This document shows positions 1-7,221 of a stretch of DNA of 64,000 nucleotides, piece by piece. Numbering within the stretch: the stretch's first letter is position 1; every line of letters begins with the position of its first letter. The translations under genes and the position numbers were made by a program. The stretch covers positions 1 through 64,000 of the forward strand of contig CALJPQ010000014.1 in assembly GCA_937980645.1 (NCBI GenBank), in the 5' to 3' direction. Under the pieces are notes generated by a model. That model had not been told where the DNA came from. It searched no databases and saw only the letters and a list, made by a program, of their open reading frames with translations. The stretch is from an uncultured Saprospiraceae bacterium (lineage in GTDB: Bacteria > Bacteroidota > Bacteroidia > Chitinophagales > Saprospiraceae).

Positions 1-2088
1 CCTGTTGGAATTGAAACTGCTCTCTATAAGAGACTTTAAGGGCGGCAATGTTTACTGTAATCGCACCTGTTGGAATTGAAACCTTTCGCGCAGAACCTCA
101 TGCGTAAATGAGCGCTCGACTGTAATCGCACCTGTTGGAATTGAAACTTGACGCACGATGCCTACACGCAAGCCGCTTTACCACTGTAATCGCACCTGTT
201 GGAATTGAAACTTGAGCGTAGTTCGGCGCGCAGGGCCGATGAAACTCACTGTAATCGCACCTGTTGGAATTGAAACCTGGTCATGTCGTGCAGTACTTAG
301 GGCGCGCTACATACTGTAATCGCACCTGTTGGAATTGAAACGACCTCGCCTTTACTGGCGAGGACAAGACCGTCATCACTGTAATCGCACCTGTTGGAAT
401 TGAAACTCTTCGATGGCAGTCATTTTTGCGGTCGCTTCGACACTGTAATCGCACCTGTTGGAATTGAAACGAAGTCGAGCGTGTCGCGAAACTCACCGGT
501 AACGCGACTGTAATCGCACCTGTTGGAATTGAAACTTTTTAAATGTAGTATTTATGGACCCTGCGACGTTAACTGTAATCGCACCTGTTGGAATTGAAAC
601 TTTGATGAAGGAGGTCGAGAGGTTAGACCATGCAATTACTGTAATCGCACCTGTTGGAATTGAAACTAATAGGGTAAACGTCTTTGGACAGTTACGGAAT
701 TTACTGTAATCGCACCTGTTGGAATTGAAACGCCTGAGGGAATGGCAGGCACGAAGTAAAATAATCAACTGTAATCGCACCTGTTGGAATTGAAACGAAG
801 TTTTCGGGTATGAATTTGTTCATGAAAGCAAAACTGTAATCGCACCTGTTGGAATTGAAACTTAGTTGTCTCTAGCGCTTTAAAGACCGCGATTTTACTG
901 TAATCGCACCTGTTGGAATTGAAACGCACAGTGTCCGAGTTGTTGTGCCGGCGTCTTGCTGACTGTAATCGCACCTGTTGGAATTGAAACAAAGCATGAA
1001 GAGGCTATACGCGACATGCAATGGGAACTGTAATCGCACCTGTTGGAATTGAAACCGCGCAACTCTGATAATCCGAGAGCGACGAGAACGAACTGTAATC
1101 GCACCTGTTGGAATTGAAACAACATCTGTTCTAAGACAGACGCTGGGAAATATTCGGACTGTAATCGCACCTGTTGGAATTGAAACCTTTTTATCTGACG
1201 ACAGGACAACGGACGCGATTAACTGTAATCGCACCTGTTGGAATTGAAACTAGATTGTATATCAACGGTGAGAGAGCCCTCCGGGTACTGTAATCGCACC
1301 TGTTGGAATTGAAACAAGTCGTCTTTTTTTGACTTGTCCCACGATATAAAACTGTAATCGCACCTGTTGGAATTGAAACGTCGTCAGATAAAAAGTGGTT
1401 CAGCGTGTCCGGCGACTGTAATCGCACCTGTTGGAATTGAAACGCATTTCTGCCACAAAGGTTGGAGGCGGCGCGGTAACTGTAATCGCACCTGTTGGAA
1501 TTGAAACGGCCTGTTGGTGTCGCGTCAAACCAGCCGATACCGACTGTAATCGCACCTGTTGGAATTGAAACTTGGTTCTTTGAGCAACCTCCTTTTCAAC
1601 CTCACACACTGTAATCGCACCTGTTGGAATTGAAACATGTAACCGCCGATGGTTTAAACATCCAGCGCGCAAAACTGTAATCGCACCTGTTGGAATTGAA
1701 ACCCGGCAAGCCACGCCATGAACATCTGGAAGGCCGAACTGTAATCGCACCTGTTGGAATTGAAACACAGTGTAAGAAATGCCATGGCCTGCCATCGCAC
1801 CGACTGTAATCGCACCTGTTGGAATTGAAATGCTGCTGCCACGAGGCCAAAATATTCGCATACGTGAACTGTAATCGCACCTGTTGGAATTGAAATACTT
1901 TTTAGACCAGATAACATCGACTGAGTTGGGCACTGTAATCGCACCTGTTGGAATTGAAATAAGCGCATCAGCCAAAGCAACCAAAGCCGTCGAAGACTGT
2001 AATCGCACCTGTTGGAATTGAAACCTTGCCAGCGCTTGAGCCATGCGTGCGGATTCTCGACTGTAATCGCACCCGTTGTAACTTCTGC
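1..2088 (+). CRISPR. CRISPR array, trailer-side part, 33 repeats and 32 spacers
   Basis: The array has 29-nt repeats that begin ACTGTAATCGCACC and end TTGGAATTGAAAC. One is partial at 1-17, 31 are full length (first at 54-82, last at 1996-2024), and one is degenerate at 2060-2088. The 32 spacers are 35-37 nt and no two are identical. The ATTGAAAC 3' end is the usual crRNA 5' handle of type I-B and some type III systems and sets the plus strand as the crRNA sense. The decayed repeat at the right marks the trailer end, so the leader and newest spacers lie left of base 1. Repeats at 1803, 1868 and 1932 end in T instead of C. No cas gene is visible. Spacers 1187-1221 and 1380-1414 share 16 nt in opposite orientation. 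The weak coding frames running through the array are repeat artefacts. Confidence 0.98.
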
Positions 2089-2095
2089 ATTACAG
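2060..2095 (+). repeat. Degenerate terminal CRISPR repeat with inverted repeat
   Basis: The last repeat copy matches the consensus through ACTGTAATCGCACC and then diverges (CGTTGTAACTTC). CTGTAAT at 2061-2067 is followed by its exact complement ATTACAG at 2089-2095, so the array end could fold into a long-loop hairpin. This marks the trailer end of the array. Confidence 0.8.
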
Positions 2096-2170
2096 GAGCC
2101 CTTTATTCTCTACCATTTCCTGTCTACAATTAACCAATACTTAACCCCCTGCCATTTTCTGGTGCTACTG

Positions 2171-2196
2171 TTGGTCGTATCTTCGCATTAATTTTG
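2171..2196 (+). promoter_or_regulatory. Candidate promoter of the PhoD-like gene
   Basis: TAATTTTG at 2189-2196 matches the Bacteroidota -7 element TAnnTTTG. A TTG lies at 2171-2173, 15 nt upstream. The gene start follows 20 nt downstream. The spacing is shorter than the usual 19-21 nt, so only the -7 box is well supported. Confidence 0.45.
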
Positions 2197-2216
2197 GCTT
2201 ATTTGTTTGTGTGTTT

Positions 2217-3263
2217 ATGAGGTTTTTGTATTTGACAGTCTTTTGGCTTTTATCGATTTGTGTCTTAGGGCAGTCGCCCGCTCCTTTGATTTCCCGCATT
2301 GCTTTTGGGTCCTGTGGTCATCAGGATCGGCCGCAACCTATTCTGGACACGGTGGTACTATATCGTCCGGATGTGTTCGTTTTTTTGGGCGATAACATCT
2401 ATGGCGACACTAAAGACATGCGGGTTTTGCGTGAAAAGTATGCGAAACTGGGTGCTAAACCCGAATTTCAGCGACTGAAAAAGGCTACCCGGCTGCTGGC
2501 GACGTGGGACGATCACGACTACGGCTGGAATGATGCAGGTCGGCACTATCCTTTCAAGCGAGAATCCAAAGAGATTTTCCTGGAGTTCTGGGAAGAGCCA
2601 GCGGACTCGCCCCGGCATCAGCGCGAGGGCATCTACACGTCTTACCTGTTTGAGGGCCAGGGGCGCCGCCTGCAGTTGATTTTGCTCGACACACGCACTT
2701 TCCGCGACAACCTGCGTAAGTATAAGGGGGAGATTCGCCGAGACAAGCGCTATTTCTATTCATTAGATTATTATCCTCACGAAACCAGCGACGCTACCTT
2801 GCTCGGCGAAGCGCAATGGAGGTGGCTCGAAGATGAACTGCTCACGCCTGCCGACCTGCGGATCATCGCCTCCAGCACCCAGTTCGGCATCACGTTCAAC
2901 GGATACGAGGCGTGGGCCAACTTCCCACACGAACGCCAACGCATGTTGACTCTTATCCGGAAGACGCGCGCCAGTGGCGTGCTCTTTATCAGCGGCGACG
3001 TCCACTACGGCGAAATCTCGGTGCTGCGCGAGGAAGGGCTATATCCCATCTACGACGTTACGGCCAGCGGCATTACCTCCACCTGGCACTTTGCCACACC
3101 TAACGAAAACCGCATCGAAGGGCCGGTCATGGACAATCACTTCGGCCTAATTACGGTGGATTGGGAGCGAAGCGATCCGCTTATCCGTATGGAGATTATT
3201 GACATTCGCAACAATCAGCGCGTGGAATATAGCCTGCCTTTGAGCGCGACTTCTTTTCCCTGA
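2217..3263 (+). CDS. PhoD-like metallophosphatase, exported
   Basis: This 348-aa protein resembles the PhoD alkaline phosphatase/phosphodiesterase family, which hydrolyses phosphate esters outside the cytoplasm. It starts with a signal peptide (hydrophobic residues 4-18, then GQSPAP). The metal-site motifs come in family order: GSCG near residue 32, LGDNIYGD near 57, WDDHDYGWND near 98 and SGDVHYGE near 259. An in-frame GTG lies two codons upstream, but the ATG at 2217 gives a better signal peptide. The gene is shorter than classical PhoD (about 500 aa) and lacks the N-terminal PhoD domain, as in many Bacteroidota homologues. It begins about 130 nt after the CRISPR array and is convergent with the porin gene. 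Substrate is not predictable. Confidence 0.88.
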   Translation: MRFLYLTVFWLLSICVLGQSPAPLISRIAFGSCGHQDRPQPILDTVVLYRPDVFVFLGDNIYGDTKDMRVLREKYAKLGAKPEFQRLKKATRLLATWDDHDYGWNDAGRHYPFKRESKEIFLEFWEEPADSPRHQREGIYTSYLFEGQGRRLQLILLDTRTFRDNLRKYKGEIRRDKRYFYSLDYYPHETSDATLLGEAQWRWLEDELLTPADLRIIASSTQFGITFNGYEAWANFPHERQRMLTLIRKTRASGVLFISGDVHYGEISVLREEGLYPIYDVTASGITSTWHFATPNENRIEGPVMDNHFGLITVDWERSDPLIRMEIIDIRNNQRVEYSLPLSATSFP

Positions 3264-3293
3264 CGCATCGGTGCATCACTAGTGCTCCAACGC

Positions 3294-4721
3294 TTAGAAG
3301 GTGTAGTTCAGAACGACGCTAATATGCGTCATATCCACTTTATTGATGACGTGGCGATAATTACCGTAGAATTCGCCGATGCGTCCTTTCCAGACGTAGA
3401 GCAGTTGTCCACGTAGGCCCTCGAGCATTCCGCTGAACTGATAGCGCACATCCAGATTGAACTGCCGGAAGGCGGGGAAGCCGTACTTATTGAGTGCCAT
3501 ATTTTTCACATTGGGCAGATAAAAGTGCCCGTAGGAAGCTTCTATCTGCCAGTATTTGTCGGTTGAAGACCAGATGACGCGCCCGTTAATGGAGTGTGAG
3601 TCTCCGCTGCCTTCGATGCGTTCGCGCGGCATGAAGGTGTAGAATGGTTCGCGGCCCCACTCACGGGGCGAGAGGAAGCGCCCATGCGCCGTAACCCGGG
3701 TGTAAGCGGCCAGGGCTTGCCACGGGCCATATCGCCAGCCGGCGCGAGTGCTGAACGCCCACGACCGCCCGCCTGCCGGAAAGTAGGCTTTGGTGGGGTC
3801 TTCATGACCACCATGAGCGACAGCATCTTGCCGGATGACCATAAGCCCTGCGATGAGCTGGTGGAGGCCGGAGATGGAGCGTTGATAGTCGGCGCGCAAA
3901 AAGGCCGTATTAAAAATGCGCTCGACATACTGATTCCATAACTGCAGCGTCAGGTCTTTATTCGGTTTAAAAGTAATGCCCACTAAGCCGATAGCTCCGC
4001 TTTTGAGGTTGCCCGAATAACCGCTGGCCGATCCGTCGGGATTAATGCCGCGCGGGTACAGGCCAATGGACTCGCCAATGGTGTACCAACGCACGGTGCT
4101 GCGGGGCGACATGCGCCATAGCACTCCGCCCTCGACTTTGACCCGGTTCCATTCGTTCCACTCCAGCCAGGCGCCGGCCTCTGCCGTAGGACGCATGCGC
4201 CCATCCTGGTGGTTGATCAGAGGCGTTTGGAGCAGCTGCTGCCCTACGGTCAGGCGCGACTTGCGCCATTGATAGCGAAGCCACAACTCCTCCAGCCGAT
4301 CCAGGTCGCGACGATTGCGCGGGTTTTCCACATCGAACAGACCGATTTCATAGCGATTGATGGCACCTGTGGCCGAGTCGCGCTGGCTGAGGTCGGAAGA
4401 AAGTAAATTAAAGTTGAAGGCACCGCCTACGCCCATGCTCAGGCCGTGCCAAGGAGCCGACTTAAAGTGCAGCCACCCGCCTGCTGCCCAGGCGTAGTAG
4501 TCCGACAGTTCACCGGAGTTATCCGTAACCATCACGAACGTCCGGAACTGGCCGCCGTGCTCACCTTTCTGAAAGGCCTGAAGCAAGGTCTCGGCTCGAG
4601 GCAAACGCTCTTCTGGGATAGCAGCTGTGTCAGGTTGTATTGGGCGTCCGTGCAAAGCCAGAGGCTCAATAGCCAGCCATAACCACAGCGCCATATATCT
4701 GGATAAAGGGCAATTTTCCAT
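3294..4721 (-). CDS. OprD-family-like outer membrane porin
   Basis: This protein of about 475 aa has a signal peptide (ALWLWLAI core) and a beta-barrel pattern ending in the aromatic residues NYTF. The segment WRKSRLTVGQQLLQTPLIN followed by RMRPTAEAG resembles the OprD porin family, whose members carry small anionic substrates or peptides across the outer membrane. It is the third gene of a minus-strand run behind the carbonic anhydrase and DsrE-like genes, 74 nt downstream of the latter. That position suggests uptake of a sulfur oxyanion or organic acid, which is inference. Possible starts are 4736, 4721 and 4694. I chose 4721 because ACCTTTGCGGC just upstream looks like promoter sequence and the signal peptide stays intact. 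Confidence 0.75.
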   Translation of the reverse strand: MENCPLSRYMALWLWLAIEPLALHGRPIQPDTAAIPEERLPRAETLLQAFQKGEHGGQFRTFVMVTDNSGELSDYYAWAAGGWLHFKSAPWHGLSMGVGGAFNFNLLSSDLSQRDSATGAINRYEIGLFDVENPRNRRDLDRLEELWLRYQWRKSRLTVGQQLLQTPLINHQDGRMRPTAEAGAWLEWNEWNRVKVEGGVLWRMSPRSTVRWYTIGESIGLYPRGINPDGSASGYSGNLKSGAIGLVGITFKPNKDLTLQLWNQYVERIFNTAFLRADYQRSISGLHQLIAGLMVIRQDAVAHGGHEDPTKAYFPAGGRSWAFSTRAGWRYGPWQALAAYTRVTAHGRFLSPREWGREPFYTFMPRERIEGSGDSHSINGRVIWSSTDKYWQIEASYGHFYLPNVKNMALNKYGFPAFRQFNLDVRYQFSGMLEGLRGQLLYVWKGRIGEFYGNYRHVINKVDMTHISVVLNYTF

Positions 4722-4795
4722 GCCGCAAAGGTGCATGTGTAGTGCAAAGAGGCCAGAATAGGATGCTTCCCTATCCGCCGATGCTTATTAAAAAA

Positions 4796-5251
4796 TCAAA
4801 AACCCGCCTTGATGTAGGCCCAACCCTCTTCTTGGCGTTCGACAATGTGCACGATGCCGCGCTCCACATAGCCCGACTCGGCAATGATGTCGGCCTTAGG
4901 GATGTTCAACTGGCGGAGGGTGAACTCGCAGGCGTAAAAATCCACACCGCGCTTCTTGAGGGCCGTCATCTCGGCAGGCACATTGGTTTTGTCTTTGACC
5001 AGCAGATTTATGCCCTTGTTGGGCGCTACCACCTCGATACGTGCCTGTGGCCAATGATCCAGCACGTTGTTCAGCTGGCGCGTCAGCGCGCGATAAGCAC
5101 TTGTATCGGGGGTCGTAATCTGAAAAACAATGCGATGTGTCTTCTTTTTGGACATTCCTTCGGGTAAAGAATGGGCATTAGAAAATGAAAACACGGCTAT
5201 TGCCATCACTGCAACGGCGGCGCCGACGAAGTAATATACGAAGCGTTCCAC
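4796..5251 (-). CDS. DsrE-family-like protein with N-terminal membrane anchor
   Basis: This 151-aa protein starts with a hydrophobic segment (residues 5-24) that is either an anchor or an uncleaved signal. The rest looks like a DsrE/DsrF/YchN fold: RIVFQITTPD opens the first strand, and VDFYACEFTLRQLNI carries Cys108 at the position of the family's sulfur-carrying cysteine. DsrE-like proteins bind and relay sulfane sulfur or act in thiol chemistry. The usual family members are cytoplasmic, so the exported or anchored form is notable. It lies 62 nt downstream of the carbonic anhydrase gene on the same strand and next to the thiosulfate genes, which supports a sulfur role. Biochemical activity is inferred. 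Confidence 0.75.
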   Translation of the reverse strand: MERFVYYFVGAAVAVMAIAVFSFSNAHSLPEGMSKKKTHRIVFQITTPDTSAYRALTRQLNNVLDHWPQARIEVVAPNKGINLLVKDKTNVPAEMTALKKRGVDFYACEFTLRQLNIPKADIIAESGYVERGIVHIVERQEEGWAYIKAGF

Positions 5252-5313
5252 AGTATCTACTATTTATGGGTGGTTAAAAGTACTTTATTGCGTGTTGTAC
5301 GATGCCAGGGTGT

Positions 5314-6054
5314 TTACTTCCGGGTAATGGAGAAAGCGTGTTGTTCAAGCCACGCAGTCTCGTTCAGCACCGCAACTTTTCCCGAATGTACATCATAAAT
5401 CATCGGGATGACATTCACCTGCTTTTGCGCCATTTTTTCAGCAATCATCGGCTGTTGGCGAATCTGAGCCACGCCATGAACGACGTTGCCTTCGATGCAG
5501 GCTGTAAGGTTTTTGCCTTCGTGCTCCAGGATTTGCTGTTCTTCCTGTTCCTGCATCAGGGCTTCCACTATCTGGCGAATGTGCCCGTGGCATTCACCGC
5601 CCTCCAGGAAGGCCTTGACGGCGCCGCACTCGGTGTGGCCCAACACGACGACCAAAGGCGCGCCCAGATGCTCGATGGCGTATTCGATACTGCCCAGCTC
5701 CAGGTCGCCGATAAGATTGCCTGCCGTGCGGATAACGAAGAGGTCACCCAAGCCTTCGTCAAAGATGATTTCGGGCGGCACGCGGCTATCGGAGCATGTA
5801 ACCACCACGGCAAACGGATGCTGAGCGTTCTCCGTCTCGTGAATGCGCTGCTGTGTCTGATGCGGATGCCGCAGCTGGCCCGAAAGAAAACGCTGATTGC
5901 CTTTCAGCAAAGCCGACAGAGCCGCTTCCGGCGTAGCCGGGTGCTTGTCTCCTACCGCCGAAGACGCCGAAGAGGAAGAAGGCTGGCATGCTGAAAACAG
6001 GTGAAAAACACCCAAACCCATCAGGGCGATAAAAGGGATGAAAAGACGTCGCAT
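5314..6054 (-). CDS. Beta-class carbonic anhydrase, predicted lipoprotein
   Basis: This 246-aa protein interconverts CO2 and bicarbonate. The beta-class zinc ligands are all present: Cys87, Asp89 and Arg91 in CSDSR, then His140 and Cys143 in GHTECGA. The N-terminus MRRLFIPFIALMGLG leads into LFSAC, a lipobox with Cys23, followed by a Ser-rich linker. The enzyme is therefore predicted to be lipid-anchored outside the cytoplasm, whereas most beta enzymes are cytoplasmic. It heads a minus-strand run with the DsrE-like and porin genes. A GTGA-N6-TCAC palindrome lies at 6200-6213, 146 nt upstream of the start, with a -7-like box at 6169-6176. Family assignment is firm; the anchor is predicted. Confidence 0.93.
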   Translation of the reverse strand: MRRLFIPFIALMGLGVFHLFSACQPSSSSASSAVGDKHPATPEAALSALLKGNQRFLSGQLRHPHQTQQRIHETENAQHPFAVVVTCSDSRVPPEIIFDEGLGDLFVIRTAGNLIGDLELGSIEYAIEHLGAPLVVVLGHTECGAVKAFLEGGECHGHIRQIVEALMQEQEEQQILEHEGKNLTACIEGNVVHGVAQIRQQPMIAEKMAQKQVNVIPMIYDVHSGKVAVLNETAWLEQHAFSITRK

Positions 6055-6168
6055 AAATAAGACCAGAGGTGATGAACAGCGGTCTGGCTGGATTTCATCA
6101 GAATAGGCCCTAAAAAAAGCCTGAAAACCGCGACCGCTATTGCTTCAAATGCCTGTAATTGATAACGA

Positions 6169-6213
6169 CAAAGATCGAACTACTCTGAGGGCTTCGCAAG
6201 TGATATTTATCAC
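6169..6213 (-). promoter_or_regulatory. Crp-type operator and -7-like box before carbonic anhydrase
   Basis: GTGATATTTATCAC at 6200-6213 fits the GTGA-N6-TCAC consensus of Crp-family sites, with 6-bp arms. On the minus strand, 23 nt downstream, GATCTTTG (6176 to 6169) resembles the phylum -7 element TAnnTTTG. The palindrome centre is 34 nt from the box centre, which puts it near -41 of an inferred start site, the class II activator position. The Crp/Fnr gene ends at 6272, next to it. Confidence 0.6.
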
Positions 6214-6271
6214 GGCCAACGCAGGCGCCTCCCTACCCTACTGCTGTTCCCCATTTATCAAGGGGTCAGGG

Positions 6272-6901
6272 CTACAATTTCAACAGCTCTACTCCATTTT
6301 TGAGTAGTCGCACTTTGCCGGCGTCGGCGAGTTTTTTCATCAGCCTGGAGATGACCTCTCGCGAGGAATTGAGTTCCTGAGCTATTTGCGTGTTGGTAAT
6401 TTCCAGCACCTTCGTACCCAGGGCCTGGCTATGGCGGCGCAAATAAAATTCCAAGCGCACGTCCATATTCTGAAAAGCGATGTGGTCAATGGTTTCCAAG
6501 AGCTCTTCATAGCGGCGGCGGTAGGTGCTTACCACGAAGTGATACCACGTGCGGTAGTTACGCATCCAGCTTTCAGTATGCTCTACGGGTATCACCAACA
6601 GCTTAGAGTCGGTTACGGCGCGGGCGGTTACCGAGCTAGCGCGGAAGGTTTTGTCGCAGATCATCGAGAGTGCGCAGCCGTCGCCTGGGTGCAGGTGATA
6701 CATGAAAAACTCGCTGCCGTCGTCTTCACTTTCGCGAAAGAGCTTGATGAGACCTTCAAGTACAATCATCGTGTTCCGGATGGGTTGCCCGCTTTGCAGA
6801 AGCGTTCGGCCGGCCTCTACATCCACAATACGGCCTTTTTCTAACATTTCGGCCAGCAGCCCTTCCTCAAAATCGCGAAGTAAATGACGGTAGTTGTCCA
6901 T
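6272..6901 (-). CDS. Crp/Fnr family transcription regulator
   Basis: This 209-aa DNA-binding regulator has an N-terminal cyclic-nucleotide-binding-type beta barrel (about 15-115), a dimerisation helix (about 118-145) and a C-terminal winged helix (about 150-209). The recognition helix SSREVISRLMK has Arg181, Glu182 and Arg186 in the same pattern Crp uses to read GTGA. No cysteine cluster like that of Fnr is seen, so it probably does not hold an iron-sulfur cluster. It is the last gene of the tsdA operon. Two GTGA-N6-TCAC sites, at 6200-6213 and 10319-10332, precede the two sulfur-related units and are its likely targets. The frame is open to 7039, but the ATG at 6901 gives the normal family N-terminus. 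Ligand unknown. Confidence 0.9.
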   Translation of the reverse strand: MDNYRHLLRDFEEGLLAEMLEKGRIVDVEAGRTLLQSGQPIRNTMIVLEGLIKLFRESEDDGSEFFMYHLHPGDGCALSMICDKTFRASSVTARAVTDSKLLVIPVEHTESWMRNYRTWYHFVVSTYRRRYEELLETIDHIAFQNMDVRLEFYLRRHSQALGTKVLEITNTQIAQELNSSREVISRLMKKLADAGKVRLLKNGVELLKL

Positions 6902-6981
6902 TGTTCTGCAGATTAACATGGTCAAAGAAGCAAGGTCGCCTTTGGTGCTGGCCGGGCGACGTTCAAGCCGAAATTGGCTGC

Positions 6982-7206
6982 TTAGCGCCGTAAGGCTGCC
7001 GTCCCTTTGATCACCAGGAGGCGCAGCAAAAGTAACCACGGAAATCCGTGCATGAGCAAATCAAACCAATCCATGGGCTGCATGCCCACGGCTCCGCCGG
7101 CCACCCATCGAATTTTGCCCAGGATGTGCGGTTCGGGTGCGAAGGGTGCCAGGCCGAGGGTAAGGCAAAGCATCAGCACGAGCTTCCAGTCATTCCATGG
7201 CTTCAT
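6982..7206 (-). CDS. Small membrane protein of unknown function
   Basis: This 74-aa protein has two hydrophobic segments (about 8-22 and 53-67) separated by a short loop containing KIRWVAGGAVGMQPMDWFD. The gene fits exactly between the SoxB-like gene (15 nt upstream) and the Crp/Fnr gene (80 nt downstream), all on the minus strand. I recall similar small proteins with a WFDLLMHG-like core from other Bacteroidota, so I regard it as real, but I know no function. It is too short for an ordinary transporter. Its place in the operon suggests a membrane role linked to thiosulfate metabolism. No signal peptide cleavage site is obvious. Confidence 0.7.
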   Translation of the reverse strand: MKPWNDWKLVLMLCLTLGLAPFAPEPHILGKIRWVAGGAVGMQPMDWFDLLMHGFPWLLLLRLLVIKGTAALRR

Positions 7207-7221
7207 CGCGAAGTGGGCAGA

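Noticed and set aside
342..377. Perfect 7-bp hairpin CCTCGCC/GGCGAGG inside one spacer
   Set aside because: It probably reflects a hairpin in the target; a single case gives no evidence of function.
281..2044. Many reading frames across the CRISPR array with repeated FQFQQVRLQ and SIPTGAITV segments
   Set aside because: They are translations of the direct repeat and have no independent coding signal.
3264..3293. Short palindromic sequence between the PhoD-like and porin genes
   Set aside because: The arms are too short and no T-run follows, so a terminator is not supported.
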